Below, piece after piece: positions 55,619 to 64,000 of a stretch of 64,000 nucleotides of DNA. Each line of letters starts with the position of its first letter. Position 1 is the stretch's first letter. The position numbers and the translations under genes were made by a program. This stretch comes from an uncultured Thalassotalea sp. (lineage in GTDB: Bacteria > Pseudomonadota > Gammaproteobacteria > Enterobacterales > Alteromonadaceae), in NCBI GenBank assembly GCA_947492575.1, contig CANLNK010000002.1:531304-595303 (forward strand), in the 5' to 3' direction. The notes under the pieces were generated by a model. That model had not been told where the DNA came from. It saw only the letters and a program-made list of their open reading frames with translations, and did no database searches.

Positions 55619-58447
55619 ATGCAAAACATAGAAGTCAGAGGCGCGCGTACTCACAACCTTAAAAATATTAATCTCGAAATTCCTCGCGACAAGCTGATTG
55701 TAATTACTGGTTTATCTGGCTCAGGTAAGTCCTCACTTGCCTTTGATACTTTATACGCTGAAGGTCAGCGTCGATATGTTGAATCGCTCTCCGCTTATGC
55801 CCGTCAATTCTTATCCTTGATGGAAAAACCAGACGTTGATCACATCGAAGGTTTATCGCCAGCGATTTCTATTGAACAAAAGTCGACATCGCACAACCCG
55901 CGTTCAACTGTTGGTACCATTACCGAAATATACGACTACCTACGATTACTTTACGCGCGAGTTGGTGAGCCGCGCTGTCCTACGCATAAAGTGCCATTAG
56001 CGGCGCAAACCGTTTCTCAAATGGTTGATAAAGTACTTTCGTTAGACGAAGGCACCAAGGTTATGATTTTGGCGCCAGTGCTACAAAACCGAAAAGGTGA
56101 GCACGTCAAGCTATTAGATAACCTAGCTGCTCAAGGATACATCCGCGCGCGTATCGACGGCGAAGTTTGTGATTTGTCTGATCCACCAACGCTTGAACTC
56201 CACAAAAAGCATACGATCGAAGTTGTTGTTGACCGTTTGAAAGTACGTGACGATATTCAATTGCGACTGTCTGAATCATTTGAAACAGCACTAGCGCTAA
56301 CTGCGGGCACTGCGAAAGTTGCCTTTATGGACGAGCCAGACCGCGAAGAGTTGCTATTCTCAGCAAACTTTGCCTGTCCACATTGTGGCTATAGCATGCA
56401 GGAATTAGAACCACGCCTGTTCTCGTTCAACAACCCTGCTGGTGCTTGTCAAACATGTGATGGTCTCGGCATTCAGCAATTTTTTGACCCTAGTCGTGTG
56501 ATTACCAACCCTGAACTTAGTCTTTCTGGCGGTGCAATTCGCGGTTGGGATAAACGTAATTTCTATTACTTCCAAATGCTGCAAGCACTCGCTGATCACT
56601 ATGGTTTCACCGTTGATACCCCATACGAAGAGTTGCCAGAGAAAATTCAAAAGTTGGTGCTTTACGGCAGTGGTAAGGAAAGCGTCGAATTTAAGTACAT
56701 GAACGATCGTGGTGATATCGTAGTTCGAAATCATCCGTTTGAAGGCATTTTGAACAACATGCAGCGCCGTTATAAAGAAACGGAATCTAACGCTGTACGT
56801 GAAGAGTTAGCTAAATACCTTAACAGTCAAAATTGCCCAGACTGTGGTGGCTCACGTCTGCGTTTAGAAGCACGCAATGTGTTTATCAACGAAAAACCAC
56901 TACAACATATTTCTGACTTATCAACGGCCGAGGCTTTAAGCTTTTTCGAATCGTTAGAGCTTACTGGGCAAAAAGGTAAAATTGCCGAGAAAATCTTAAA
57001 GGAAATCAACGACCGCCTAGGTTTCTTAGTTAACGTTGGTCTAAATTATCTGAATTTATCTCGTAGTGCCGATACCTTATCCGGTGGTGAAGCGCAGCGT
57101 ATTCGCCTAGCCAGCCAAATCGGTGCTGGCCTTGTTGGTGTTATGTACGTGCTTGATGAACCATCAATTGGTCTACACCAGCGTGATAATGAACGACTAT
57201 TAAGTACGTTAACGCACCTTCGCGATTTAGGTAATACCGTCATAGTGGTAGAGCACGATGAAGATGCCATCCGCGAAGCAGATCATATTATCGATATTGG
57301 CCCAGGCGCTGGTGTTCACGGTGGTGACATCATCGCATCAGGTTCGCTGGATGATATTTTAACCAGTGACAAATCGCTCACTGGTAAGTATCTTTCTGGC
57401 GCTGAAGCTATCGAAGTGCCTGCAACAAGAACACCATACAACAAGGACAGCGTAGTTGAGTTAAAAGGCGCGGCAGGCAACAACCTAAGGAGCGTTGATT
57501 TAACTATTCCAAACGGGTTAATGACCTGTATTACCGGTGTTTCAGGCTCAGGTAAATCTACACTGATTAACAATACCTTGTACCCGTTGGCGCAAACAGA
57601 ACTCAATGGCGCGACAACAAACGATCCAGCACCGTACAAGAGTATTTCAGGTCTTGAACACCTAGATAAAGTTATCGACATCGATCAAAGTCCAATTGGT
57701 CGTACGCCCCGTTCAAACCCTGCAACTTACACTGGCATATTTACCGCAGTCAGAGATATTTTTGCTGCAACGCAAGAGTCTCGCTCGCGTGGTTACAAGC
57801 CTGGTCGCTTTAGTTTCAATGTTAAAGGCGGGCGCTGTGAAGCCTGTCAGGGCGATGGTGTGATTAAGGTAGAAATGCATTTCTTACCAGACGTTTACGT
57901 GCCATGTGACGAATGTAAAGGCAAGCGATACAACCGTGAAACCTTAGAGGTTAAGTACAAAGGTAAGAATATTCACGAAGTATTGGATATGACGATTGAA
58001 GATGCACTTGATTTCTTTAGCGCGATTCCAGCGGTTAAGCGAAAGCTGCAAACCTTAATGGACGTTGGTTTAAGCTATATCACGCTTGGACAATCTGCGA
58101 CTACACTGTCAGGTGGTGAAGCGCAACGTGTGAAGTTGGCGAAAGAGCTATCTAAACGCGATACGGGTAAAACGCTGTACATTCTGGATGAACCGACAAC
58201 AGGTCTTCACTTCCATGACATCAAACAACTATTGCAGGTGATTCACCGCCTGCGTGATCACGGCAACACTATTGTTGTTATCGAACACAACTTAGACGTT
58301 ATCAAAACTGCAGACTGGATTGTTGACCTTGGCCCAGAAGGTGGCTCTGGTGGTGGTGAAATTTTAGTAACAGGAACGCCAGAGCAAGTAGCTGAGCATA
58401 AAACTTCACATACCGCTCGCTTCTTAAAGCCACTGCTGAAAAAGTAG
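55619..58447 (+). CDS. uvrA: Excinuclease ABC subunit A
   Basis: DNA-damage recognition ATPase of nucleotide excision repair. The 942-aa product has two ABC ATPase halves, each with Walker A ([10 protein letters not shown] and [10 protein letters not shown]), ABC signature ([14 protein letters not shown] and [15 protein letters not shown]) and Walker B ([10 protein letters not shown] and [10 protein letters not shown]). Zinc modules are visible (CPHCGYSM with CQTCDG, and CEACQGDG with CDECKG). Length matches E. coli UvrA (940). Ribosome site GGACGG before ATG 55619. Confidence 0.99.
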   Translation: MQNIEVRGARTHNLKNINLEIPRDKLIVITGLSGSGKSSLAFDTLYAEGQRRYVESLSAYARQFLSLMEKPDVDHIEGLSPAISIEQKSTSHNPRSTVGTITEIYDYLRLLYARVGEPRCPTHKVPLAAQTVSQMVDKVLSLDEGTKVMILAPVLQNRKGEHVKLLDNLAAQGYIRARIDGEVCDLSDPPTLELHKKHTIEVVVDRLKVRDDIQLRLSESFETALALTAGTAKVAFMDEPDREELLFSANFACPHCGYSMQELEPRLFSFNNPAGACQTCDGLGIQQFFDPSRVITNPELSLSGGAIRGWDKRNFYYFQMLQALADHYGFTVDTPYEELPEKIQKLVLYGSGKESVEFKYMNDRGDIVVRNHPFEGILNNMQRRYKETESNAVREELAKYLNSQNCPDCGGSRLRLEARNVFINEKPLQHISDLSTAEALSFFESLELTGQKGKIAEKILKEINDRLGFLVNVGLNYLNLSRSADTLSGGEAQRIRLASQIGAGLVGVMYVLDEPSIGLHQRDNERLLSTLTHLRDLGNTVIVVEHDEDAIREADHIIDIGPGAGVHGGDIIASGSLDDILTSDKSLTGKYLSGAEAIEVPATRTPYNKDSVVELKGAAGNNLRSVDLTIPNGLMTCITGVSGSGKSTLINNTLYPLAQTELNGATTNDPAPYKSISGLEHLDKVIDIDQSPIGRTPRSNPATYTGIFTAVRDIFAATQESRSRGYKPGRFSFNVKGGRCEACQGDGVIKVEMHFLPDVYVPCDECKGKRYNRETLEVKYKGKNIHEVLDMTIEDALDFFSAIPAVKRKLQTLMDVGLSYITLGQSATTLSGGEAQRVKLAKELSKRDTGKTLYILDEPTTGLHFHDIKQLLQVIHRLRDHGNTIVVIEHNLDVIKTADWIVDLGPEGGSGGGEILVTGTPEQVAEHKTSHTARFLKPLLKK

Positions 58448-58508
58448 GTTAGCGATCCCTAAAGTTTATTCGTAAGTATTTATAAAAAATAAACACTTAC
58501 AAAGAAGA

Positions 58509-58545
58509 AATAGGCTAGTGAGTTATCGCTAGCCTATTTTTTTTT
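58509..58545 (+). terminator. Terminator after uvrA
   Basis: AATAGGCTAG (58509-58518) pairs with CTAGCCTATT (58529-58538) around 10 nt, followed by a long run of T. Confidence 0.92.
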
Positions 58546-58597
58546 AATCAATTAGGATAAATGTCACACAATTTTTTAATAACAATACGGGCCACTT

Positions 58598-59287
58598 ATG
58601 ACCTTTCGTGGGCAAAACCTCTTCATTTATTTACTCGCATTCACCAGTGGCTTTTCCATTATGGGCGTCGAACTCTTAGGTGGCCGCATTCTCGCACCAT
58701 TTTTTGGAAGTAGCGTCCATATCTGGGGTAGTATTATTACTGTGTTCATGCTCAGCTTATCTATCGGGTATCTGATTGGTGGTAAACTATCAACACGCAA
58801 TGCGAACTTGTTTCGCTATGGATTAATTTTCCTTGTCGCCGGTTGCTTGGTCATGCCAATTGCTTACTTTGCCAACCCCATTATGGAAGCGATATTTCTG
58901 CAAATTGAAGATAGCCGCTACGGCTCTTTAGTGGCTTCAATGGCACTGTTCTTTTTCCCCACCATTGTGCTTGGCATGATATCGCCTTATTCAGTAAGGC
59001 TATTGGTCACAAGCAAAGAAGAAAGTGGCCAAATCGCAGGGATTCTCTATTTCGTGAGTACCTTAGGTTCAGCCCTCGGCACCATTATCACATCGTTCTA
59101 CTTCGTGCTTTACTTCGAAGTAAACGACATCATTACGGCGTTTAGTTTAATTTTGGTCTTTCTAGGTTTAGCGGCCATCACTTTGGGAAGAAAACAATTA
59201 GCTAGTCAAGCTGCTCAAGAGCCTGTAGATCAACACGGAAAAAAGTCACAAAATAATGCAAGTAATGAGGTCATCCATGAAAGTTAA
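58598..59287 (+). CDS. Membrane half of a spermidine-synthase-like protein
   Basis: Inner-membrane protein of 229 aa with about six to seven TM helices. The start NLFIYLLAFTSGFSIMGVELLGGRILAPFFGSSVHIWGSII is the hallmark of the TM domain found fused to spermidine-synthase-like catalytic domains. The hydrophilic C-terminal tail (QEPVDQHGKKSQNNASNEVIHES) ends where the catalytic gene begins: the reading frames overlap by 11 bp. The role is unknown; a transport or anchoring function for the partner is inferred. Confidence 0.85.
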   Translation: MTFRGQNLFIYLLAFTSGFSIMGVELLGGRILAPFFGSSVHIWGSIITVFMLSLSIGYLIGGKLSTRNANLFRYGLIFLVAGCLVMPIAYFANPIMEAIFLQIEDSRYGSLVASMALFFFPTIVLGMISPYSVRLLVTSKEESGQIAGILYFVSTLGSALGTIITSFYFVLYFEVNDIITAFSLILVFLGLAAITLGRKQLASQAAQEPVDQHGKKSQNNASNEVIHES

Positions 59288-60203
59288 TCTTCAATTAACC
59301 TCAAAGAGTCGTCTGAGCTTATCTCTTATCGCAGTATTGACCACGATATTTGCTTTACTCATGAGCCAGCCGGTACAGGCGAAAGTGGTGCATCAAGAGC
59401 GCTCTATGTACCGTAATATTTTGGTGGAAGATACCGGTAACTTGCGATGCTTAAAGTTTAATGTGAAAAGTCATAAAACTAACCAAAGCTGCTTTTTAAA
59501 ATCTGAACCTAACCGCTTGGTATTCAACTACACCAAATTGTTGTTTTCAGGATTACTGGTCAACCCTAACCCAGAGCGCATTTTGATTATAGGTTTAGGT
59601 GGCGGCACTATGTCGAATACCTTACATCAGTTATTTCCAACAGCCAGAATAGAAAACATTGAAATAGATCCTGCAGTTATCAAGGTAGCTCGCCAATATT
59701 TCGATTTTTTTGAAAATGATATCGTCACTAGCCAAGCCAAAGACGGTCGTATCTTTATTAAAAGAGCAAAAATGAAAGGCGAGGCTTATGACTGGATTAT
59801 CCTTGACGCTTTTAATGGTGACTACATACCAGAACACTTGATGACAAAAGAGTTTTTGCAAGAAACAAAAGACTTACTAACTGACAACGGTATTGTAACC
59901 GCAAATACATTCTCAGTTAGTAAACTCTACGATTATGAATCAGCCACCTATCAAGCCGTTTTTGGCGATTTCTACCAAGTAAAAAATAAAAAGAATGAGA
60001 ATCGCATCTTGCTTGCAGGTAAAAAGGCGCTGCCGCAAAAAGCCGCATTAGAAGCGAACTTGGCGGCCATGCATGACAGGTTAAAGCCATATGGGGTAAA
60101 TATTCTGCAAGTATTCGACAGCATGACATTTGACAAAGATTGGCAGCAAGATTCATCCGTATTAACTGATCAATATTCGCCAGCGAACTTGCTCAATCAG
60201 TAA
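59277..60203 (+). CDS. Spermidine-synthase-like protein with signal peptide
   Basis: Product of 308 aa from ATG 59277 (GAGG ribosome site six bases upstream, inside the previous gene). A signal peptide (LSLSLIAVLTTIFALLMSQPVQA) predicts export. The Rossmann core has the nucleotide loop IIGLGGGTMSNTLHQLFP, the acidic ENIEIDPAVIKVARQYF and DWIILDAFNGDYIPEHLMT. True spermidine synthases have D-x-TDP at the last motif, so polyamine transfer is doubtful. No SAM source in the periplasm is known, which makes the exported location odd; the signal could instead be an anchor. Forms an operon with the membrane half. Confidence 0.85.
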   Translation: MKVNLQLTSKSRLSLSLIAVLTTIFALLMSQPVQAKVVHQERSMYRNILVEDTGNLRCLKFNVKSHKTNQSCFLKSEPNRLVFNYTKLLFSGLLVNPNPERILIIGLGGGTMSNTLHQLFPTARIENIEIDPAVIKVARQYFDFFENDIVTSQAKDGRIFIKRAKMKGEAYDWIILDAFNGDYIPEHLMTKEFLQETKDLLTDNGIVTANTFSVSKLYDYESATYQAVFGDFYQVKNKKNENRILLAGKKALPQKAALEANLAAMHDRLKPYGVNILQVFDSMTFDKDWQQDSSVLTDQYSPANLLNQ

Positions 60204-60227
60204 TTCGAAGAAGTATTGATCCTCGAT

Positions 60228-60257
60228 AAACCACTCGATTCAATTTTTGAGTGGTTT
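60228..60257 (+). terminator. Hairpin after the spermidine-synthase-like gene
   Basis: AAACCACTC (60228-60236) pairs with GAGTGGTTT (60249-60257) around 12 nt. T-rich but interrupted sequence follows. Confidence 0.6.
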
Positions 60258-60267
60258 ACCCCTCCCC

Positions 60268-60291
60268 TTTTGTTCTTTTGTTCTTTTGTTC
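60268..60291. repeat. Three-copy 8-nt microsatellite
   Basis: TTTTGTTC is repeated three times without change. It lies about 190 bp upstream of the chemoreceptor start. Confidence 0.9.
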
Positions 60292-60342
60292 CCCAAAAAA
60301 CACACCAAAGTCCCTTAATAAACACTGTCATCAATCTGTAAT

Positions 60343-60370
60343 GTAAACAGCCTGTAAATGGCGTTGTAAA
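60343..60370 (+). promoter_or_regulatory. Three phased GTAAA boxes upstream of the chemoreceptor
   Basis: GTAAA occurs at 60343, 60354 and 60366, with gaps of 6 and 7 bases, i.e. about one helical turn. CpxR binds GTAAA repeats spaced this way, so this is a candidate CpxR or related OmpR-type site. Confidence 0.4.
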
Positions 60371-60479
60371 TGCCAAAATTTTTTAGTTACAAGTTTGCGA
60401 TCTTAAAAAATAATCCTACAGTTAAATAGTTAGCACTAGCTCACTGCAAGAAAAGCCAATTATATACAGGGATGTAGAC

Positions 60480-62540
60480 ATGCCGATTCTCGATCGTTTT
60501 TCAATTATTCAATTATCACTTTGCTCTGTCGCGCTGTTTCTTTTATTGACCCTCGCCTTTATTGTTAGGGATGTCTCTACATCAGTAGGAGAAGCTTCCC
60601 AAGCTAAGCAAGACCAGCAACTTGTATTAATGCTCGACGCGCTAGAAAAAATAGCACACAACCACGCGGTAGAGCGCGGTTTAAGTGCCGGTTATTTAGG
60701 CTCTCCGTCAGACGACAGATTAAGCAAAGTTAGAGCACAGCGGCAAAAAGCCGATACCTCAGTTCAAAACTTAAAACAGCTAGAACAACAAGAGTGGCCA
60801 AAAGCGATGGATATGTCAGCCAGGCTAGACGCACTTCACCAACACTTGAGCAGTAAAGGGAGCGAGCGCGCCAAGGTTGACCGCGTTGATGGTTCTTCAA
60901 TGTTTGTCTATTACAGCACACTGAATTTTCTTGCACTAGAAACACTTAACAACTTAATGTTAGACGTTTCGGATAAAGAGTTATCGGGTAACCTGAAAGC
61001 AGCATTACTGTTTGCCCGATACAAAGAAAGGTCTGGTCAAATCCGCGGTAAAGTCAATGGTGCTCTCGCCAAGCAGCAAATTAGCTCAGAAGCAAAAACG
61101 GAAATAGCAGGCTATTTTAGGGAACAAAAGTTAATTCAAGATAAAGTTAATGCGTTTCTAAGCCCGTCAGCCAAATCGAACTTCAATGCTATCGTTAGTT
61201 CAAACGATCAAGGTAAGATTGACCAAATCATGCAGCGTTTATTGAGCGCAAATCCTGATTTTTCATCACTGCCGTCGGCTGCTGAGTGGTTCCCGATGGC
61301 GACCAAGCAAATAGGCGCAGTGAAGAAAATTTTGGATCATCAGTGGAAAGTCGTTGAGCAAGCTGGTGCTGATAAAGTGACATATGCTAATCAAAAAATT
61401 ACCGTCACATTATTGATTACAGGCATTGTTTTGGCGCTTGTTGTAATAATAAATATCCACCTAGTAAAAAGCTTGCGCACCCAGCTTAAACAACTTTCTT
61501 CATCGCTTAACAAAATTGCCGATGAAGGCGATCTCACTATCGACGTTACCCTAAGTTCTGCCAATGAATTAGGCGTCATTTCAAGTTCAATCAACAAAAC
61601 TATTAATGCCATTAAAGTTCTTATCGTTGGTCTAGACCGCTCAATTGGTGTCGGTACACAGCTCAATGTAAAACTCGATAATGCCACTAAAGAGCTAATT
61701 ACTGACGCTGAACAGACTCAATTGATGGCTAGCTCTATCTCGACTGCCGTAGAAGAATTAGTCGCAACCAGTAATGAAATTTCACAATCGGCTTCACAAA
61801 CTATGGAAGCTAGCCGAGCACTCGATGGTACCGCAAATGAATCGTTAAGCATTAATGAGCAAACCAAGCAGGCAGCGGAACTCGTCGATACTAATATGAA
61901 GGAAGTGCAGGGTTCAGCAGGAAAAATGGAGAAACAAGTCACAGAGATAGGCTCAATTCTCGACACCATTAACTCGCTTTCCGACCAAACGAATTTACTG
62001 GCATTAAACGCGGCAATAGAGGCGGCTCGCGCAGGCGAACACGGCCGCGGTTTCGCCGTTGTTGCTGATGAAGTAAGAACATTAGCCCAAGGTAGCCGTG
62101 ATGCGTCTAACCAAATCGCATTGTTGCTGACAGAGCTCCAGCACGTCAGCCAAGAAGTCATTGACGGCATCAACGATAACGTTGCCTCTACTAATGAACT
62201 CGTAGAGAACAGCCTGACTGCAGAGCATACGTCCAACGCATTAAAAGAGCACGCCAACGAATTGGAAAATATGGCAACAACACTCTCTGCTGCAGCTGAG
62301 CAACAAACGGTAACCCTTTCTCAAATTGCACAGGATATCGTGCAAGTTAACGAAGCAGCCACGAACGAATATGAGCTATCGCAGAGATTGAGAGAAGTAT
62401 TTGACGATGCGGATATCAATTACCAAACACTGCAATCGACGATGGACTATTTCGTTATCGATCGAAACAACACGCCTTTAGAGCAAGAAGTAGGGCAGGA
62501 ATCAACTAATTATGTTCCTCAATTGAGGTACGGAAGTTAG
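60480..62540 (+). CDS. Methyl-accepting chemotaxis protein with NIT sensor domain
   Basis: Chemoreceptor of 686 aa: TM1 ([18 protein letters not shown]), a periplasmic all-helical NIT-like domain at about 35-300 with the motif [15 protein letters not shown]2 ([20 protein letters not shown]), HAMP at about 330-385, and a signalling hairpin with the tip [48 protein letters not shown] domains sense nitrate or nitrite, so such a signal is possible but unproven. There is no C-terminal CheR-binding pentapeptide. Its 3' end overlaps the convergent gene by 35 bp. Confidence 0.93.
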   Translation: MPILDRFSIIQLSLCSVALFLLLTLAFIVRDVSTSVGEASQAKQDQQLVLMLDALEKIAHNHAVERGLSAGYLGSPSDDRLSKVRAQRQKADTSVQNLKQLEQQEWPKAMDMSARLDALHQHLSSKGSERAKVDRVDGSSMFVYYSTLNFLALETLNNLMLDVSDKELSGNLKAALLFARYKERSGQIRGKVNGALAKQQISSEAKTEIAGYFREQKLIQDKVNAFLSPSAKSNFNAIVSSNDQGKIDQIMQRLLSANPDFSSLPSAAEWFPMATKQIGAVKKILDHQWKVVEQAGADKVTYANQKITVTLLITGIVLALVVIINIHLVKSLRTQLKQLSSSLNKIADEGDLTIDVTLSSANELGVISSSINKTINAIKVLIVGLDRSIGVGTQLNVKLDNATKELITDAEQTQLMASSISTAVEELVATSNEISQSASQTMEASRALDGTANESLSINEQTKQAAELVDTNMKEVQGSAGKMEKQVTEIGSILDTINSLSDQTNLLALNAAIEAARAGEHGRGFAVVADEVRTLAQGSRDASNQIALLLTELQHVSQEVIDGINDNVASTNELVENSLTAEHTSNALKEHANELENMATTLSAAAEQQTVTLSQIAQDIVQVNEAATNEYELSQRLREVFDDADINYQTLQSTMDYFVIDRNNTPLEQEVGQESTNYVPQLRYGS

Positions 62541-62940
62541 GTAAGAGCGTCATTAGATAAAAGTATATTGAGAACACGACGATGAGTATAGATAGCTGTT
62601 CGACAACGAGCAGAAAAAGAGAAAAAGGGAGCACTGCGAGATAAAGTAATGACAGCGGCATCGGCTCTTTATTAATTAGATCTGGAAAATGCTTCCTCAA
62701 AACGACCAACGCAACAAGAGTGTATGCCAGAGCAGCGGAAACGGAGTAGACAATCGTTTTCACTTCTTCAACAGAAGGTGGTTGCTCTAATTTAAAGTAA
62801 GTAAAGAAGTATATTGCTAGCGGCAACAAGATGCAGCACTCCAAAATGAAGCCATAAAAGCTCAAAGGCTTCTTCGTTGCTTTGGTATTGGTTTTGGTTT
62901 TGGTTTTGGTTTTGGTTTTACTTTTAGTATTGATATCCAT
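62506..62940 (-). CDS. Small membrane protein with repeat-coded Lys-Thr N-terminus
   Basis: Product of 144 aa from ATG 62940 (AAGGA eight bases upstream), no known family. Residues 1-23 are a hydrophilic tail with repeated Lys-Thr ([20 protein letters not shown]) coded by a hexanucleotide repeat. Three to four TM helices follow ([74 protein letters not shown]). A GTG at 62961 could add seven residues. It ends inside the chemoreceptor gene on the other strand. Confidence 0.7.
   Translation of the reverse strand: MDINTKSKTKTKTKTKTNTKATKKPLSFYGFILECCILLPLAIYFFTYFKLEQPPSVEEVKTIVYSVSAALAYTLVALVVLRKHFPDLINKEPMPLSLLYLAVLPFSLFLLVVEQLSILIVVFSIYFYLMTLLPNFRTSIEEHN
62890..62919. repeat. Five-copy GGTTTT hexanucleotide repeat
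   Basis: Five perfect GGTTTT units, preceded by the near-unit GGTATT. The repeat lies in frame inside the coding sequence of the small membrane protein (as AAAACC on the coding strand) and gives the Lys-Thr tail. Confidence 0.95.
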
Positions 62941-63028
62941 ATCAACATTCCTTGTCTGCACTAATTCTTATTAGCTCATTAATGGTACAGTTTATGGTCA
63001 TATGCCCATAAACCGCCCATCTTACTAT

Positions 63029-64000
63029 CTATCGTTTTAACGACAACTTATTACGCCCAACATCATTACTTTGCTTTTTCTTCGCTGGCTTTTTATTGTC
63101 AATTCGATAGGTTTTTGCTGGCTTGTTACGCTCTCTAGAGATCTCTTGCACACTTTCATCGCGCTTCGTTTTACGAGGCTTTTCTTGATTCGATGAAATT
63201 TGGTTATGTTTGTTATCTATGCTCTGCTTTGCTGACTGAGCTCTGCGTGAAGACTTTTGTTCCTGCTTTTCGTCCTGCTTTTGAGTACCTTTAAAGTTCT
63301 TGTCATCACGTGCTTTCGGCTTGCTATCTTTACTTATAGTCGAGTTTTCTCGAGGCGACTTACTTTGCTTCTTAACCGTTTCACCAGTTTGCTCAGCTGC
63401 TTCAGCTTTTGCCGATGTTTTGCGAGAACCTTTCACCGCTTCATTGATATCAGCCAATTCTTCCGCAGTTAGATCACGCCACTGACCGGGCTTTAAACCC
63501 GTTAGGTCCACATTCATGATACGTACACGTTTGAGTTTTTGAACTTCATAACCCAAGTACTCACACATACGGCGTATTTGGCGGTTTAAACCTTGTGTCA
63601 GTATGATTTTAAAGACGAATTTACCTTGAGGAATAACGCGGCAAGGATCTGTAATGGTACCTAAAATCGGCACTCCACGAGACATTCGTTCAACAAACCG
63701 TTCACTAATTGGCTTGTCTACTGTAACGATATACTCTTTATCATGAGCATTTTCAGCACGCAGAATTTTATTCACAATATCGCCATCACTGGTCAGGAAG
63801 ATCAAACCTTCAGAGGGTTTGTCCAACCGGCCAATAGGAAAGATACGTTCTTTGTGCTTAATTGCATCAATGATGTTTCCTCTTACGTGACGTTCAGTTG
63901 TGCACGTAATACCAACTGGCTTGTGGTAAGCAATATAAATACGATCAGATTTATTGTCAGGCGTGGCGCTAATGTTTTTGCCATTAACGGCAACGGTATC
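63029..64000 (-). CDS. rluF: 23S rRNA pseudouridine synthase RluF, 5' end outside window
   Basis: RsuA-family pseudouridine synthase acting on 23S rRNA. The frame is open to the right edge (324 codons present), so the N-terminal S4 domain is mostly missing. Visible: [20 protein letters not shown], the catalytic Asp in [44 protein letters not shown] and [20 protein letters not shown], all close to E. coli RluF. The C-terminus has an added disordered tail of about 115 residues rich in Lys, Arg, Ser and Gln, ending NKLSLKR. Confidence 0.95.
   Translation of the reverse strand, partial: DTVAVNGKNISATPDNKSDRIYIAYHKPVGITCTTERHVRGNIIDAIKHKERIFPIGRLDKPSEGLIFLTSDGDIVNKILRAENAHDKEYIVTVDKPISERFVERMSRGVPILGTITDPCRVIPQGKFVFKIILTQGLNRQIRRMCEYLGYEVQKLKRVRIMNVDLTGLKPGQWRDLTAEELADINEAVKGSRKTSAKAEAAEQTGETVKKQSKSPRENSTISKDSKPKARDDKNFKGTQKQDEKQEQKSSRRAQSAKQSIDNKHNQISSNQEKPRKTKRDESVQEISRERNKPAKTYRIDNKKPAKKKQSNDVGRNKLSLKR

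Overview
The window looks like chromosomal core DNA of a marine gammaproteobacterium of the order Alteromonadales, probably near Colwellia or Thalassotalea. This is an inference from gene content, not a database match. Pointers are: family-level neighbours typical of that group (DUF6776 next to erpA, DUF3581, a periplasmic LigE-type ligase, PII-AmtB, a putA without its repressor domain), a moderate-to-low GC content, and many short intergenic hairpins. No rRNA, tRNA, insertion sequence, prophage or CRISPR array was found.

Layout. 1-4200 holds a truncated RND efflux pair with a TetR-type operator over its promoter. 4430-11370 holds erpA with an IscR-like box, a DUF6776 membrane protein, a CLC transporter coupled to hemJ, a solute-binding-like protein, and pyrB-hemL. 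11370-19060 holds mrcB, a CNNM/CBS protein, a GAF-GAF-GGDEF-EAL protein, a small lipoprotein and a 2OG-Fe(II) oxygenase. 19060-25360 holds a second RND pair and a NagX-like membrane acyltransferase under a LacI-type operator. 25360-35020 holds terB-like, cvfB-like, DyP peroxidase, glnK-amtB with sigma-54 and NtrC sites, a K+ channel, an HDOD protein, DUF2797, arfB, a GIY-YIG protein, DUF3581, PGPGW and a small secreted protein. 35020-47100 holds periplasmic ligase, LysE, an RlmI-like methyltransferase, an NSS transporter, a structured non-coding stretch, a second HDOD protein, an M28 peptidase lipoprotein, and an Lrp regulator divergent from putA. 47100-64000 holds GFA, acyltransferase 3, AbgT, a lipoprotein, fadH, a Gre-like protein, a YajR-like MFS, uvrA, a split spermidine-synthase-like pair, a NIT-domain chemoreceptor, a KT-repeat membrane protein and the 3' part of rluF.

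How it works together. Most genes are housekeeping or transport functions in short operons separated by clear intrinsic terminators. Several control circuits can be read directly from the DNA: IscR-erpA, NtrC/sigma-54-glnK-amtB, a TetR-type operator on the first RND pair, a LacI/NagR-type operator on the NagX-like gene, and an Lrp-type regulator beside putA. No new multi-gene system is evident. The least explained items are a spermidine-synthase-like enzyme split into a membrane half and a signal-peptide-bearing catalytic half, a Gre-factor-like protein behind a strong promoter with a possible leader peptide, a hairpin-rich element near 39.3-39.5 kb, and a hexanucleotide repeat coding a Lys-Thr tail.
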